Positions 63,448-64,000 of a DNA stretch of 64,000 nt are shown piece by piece (positions within the stretch are counted from its first letter, which is position 1; every line of letters begins with the position of its first letter). A program made the position numbers and the translations under genes. Location of the stretch: the NCBI GenBank assembly GCA_965214565.1, contig OZ243951.1:620001-684000 (forward strand). The letters run 5' to 3'. Origin of the DNA: VXYK01 sp965214565 (GTDB lineage: Bacteria; Actinomycetota; Acidimicrobiia; Acidimicrobiales; Aldehydirespiratoraceae). The notes under the pieces are model-generated. The model was not told the DNA's origin. It made no database searches and saw nothing but the letters and a program-made list of their open reading frames with translations.

Positions 63448-64000
63448 ATGAACCAGACCGAACCACTTCTTGACCACTCATGGTCGACGTTGCCGACGAG
63501 TGGTGTACCCCAGAAGCATCGTCGGCCCGCCTCGGTGCTGGTCCCGCTGGTACTCATCGCCGCGCTGTGGCTGCTCGGTCACCTTACGCTCGCGATCATC
63601 GTCGCAGCGGTCGCTCTGACGGTCACCGTGGCGAGCGCAGCGTCGCCGCAGATCAGGACCAGACTCGCCCGAATCATGATTCTCGTCGGGCATTGGGCGG
63701 GCCGGTTCCTGACTTTCATTCTGCTGGGGATCGTGCAGCTGGCGATATTCGCTCCGGCGGCGATGTGGTCCCGTTTGACACGCAGCGACCCGCTCGACGT
63801 CTCCTCACACAACGACGAAACCAGCCAATGGCTTGCGCGTTCCCCCCAGAGGCGGCCGCTGCACAATCGCCCCTACACCGACGAGAGGTACCGACGCCCG
63901 TCAACAGGAACGGCCGCACGGCCCGGTTCGCTTCGCTGGGTCCGGGGCTTGCTGGGCGGTCTCGTGTTGCTGTTGATCGCCGATATTGCTCTCGGTTCGC
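63448..64000 (+). CDS. SxtJ-like membrane protein, 3' end outside the window
   Basis: The frame opens at ATG 63448, ten bases after the DUF5989 gene, and is still open at the window end (184 codons visible). After a short polar start come hydrophobic segments at ~32-59 (two close helices) and ~74-98, then a charged stretch SRLTRSDPLDVSSHNDETSQ with an RYRRP block, and another helix near ~167-183. The paired early helices followed by a DPL..., W, RY pattern resemble SxtJ, but a further membrane helix follows, so this may be a SxtJ-type domain fused to a larger protein (for example a SGNH hydrolase). That part is inference. Confidence 0.6.
   Translation, partial: MNQTEPLLDHSWSTLPTSGVPQKHRRPASVLVPLVLIAALWLLGHLTLAIIVAAVALTVTVASAASPQIRTRLARIMILVGHWAGRFLTFILLGIVQLAIFAPAAMWSRLTRSDPLDVSSHNDETSQWLARSPQRRPLHNRPYTDERYRRPSTGTAARPGSLRWVRGLLGGLVLLLIADIALGS

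Overview
The window is GC-rich, densely coded DNA with many GTG starts and ATGA/TGATG gene overlaps. Its gene content points to an actinobacterium, most likely an environmental Acidimicrobiia-type lineage. The evidence is two LLM-class (F420-type) flavoproteins, a DUF222-HNH protein, a WXG100 protein beside an EccC-like ATPase, methylmalonyl-CoA mutase with MeaB, a type II (long) isoleucyl-tRNA synthetase, class Ia ribonucleotide reductase and fused Liv-type ABC transporters. The lineage is an inference from gene families, not a measured phylogeny. I saw no rRNA, tRNA or CRISPR array.

Layout. 1-4353: end of a Liv-type (HAAT) ABC transporter built from fusions, a MFS-like membrane segment joined to LivF, then LivH-LivM-LivG in one chain. 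4354-12993: accessory island. It holds a secreted protein with two 254-residue tandem repeats behind a near-consensus promoter, an IS110 transposase, an IS3-type element inserted into the IS110 tail, two outward-facing scraps of ISL3-type transposase, a DUF222-HNH protein with a repetitive tail, and a frameshifted ORF. 12994-17242: FMN 2-hydroxy-acid dehydrogenase, O-methyltransferase, a DUF1214 protein and an MscS channel. 17309-19998: a TOBE-domain regulator and modABC, with a dyad over its own promoter, followed by a scrap of a short-chain dehydrogenase.

20154-28704: a second HAAT transporter (livG, livF, livK, livHM) interrupted by a carotenoid/stilbene-cleavage-type oxygenase and followed by a TetR regulator and a second DUF1214 protein, which looks like a substrate uptake and cleavage module. 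28910-32594: DUF2784 membrane protein, S9 peptidase, Gfo/Idh oxidoreductase. 32579-37012: a two-gene type VII secretion-like unit (WXG100 protein plus FHA-FtsK/SpoIIIE ATPase). 37154-46534: enoyl-CoA hydratase, two LLM oxidoreductases, MFS exporter, Phd/VapC toxin-antitoxin pair, zinc-type dehydrogenase, an acidic repeat protein, SDR and nucleoside hydrolase.

46599-54742: ileS, a 2-oxoglutarate oxygenase and nrdAB. 54812-61238: cytochrome P450, citrate/methylcitrate synthase, MeaB, a SnoaL-like protein and methylmalonyl-CoA mutase, consistent with propionyl-CoA handling during lipid or sterol breakdown. 61315-64000: a carbamoyltransferase, a 57-residue DUF5989-type protein and the start of a SxtJ-like membrane protein that runs off the end.
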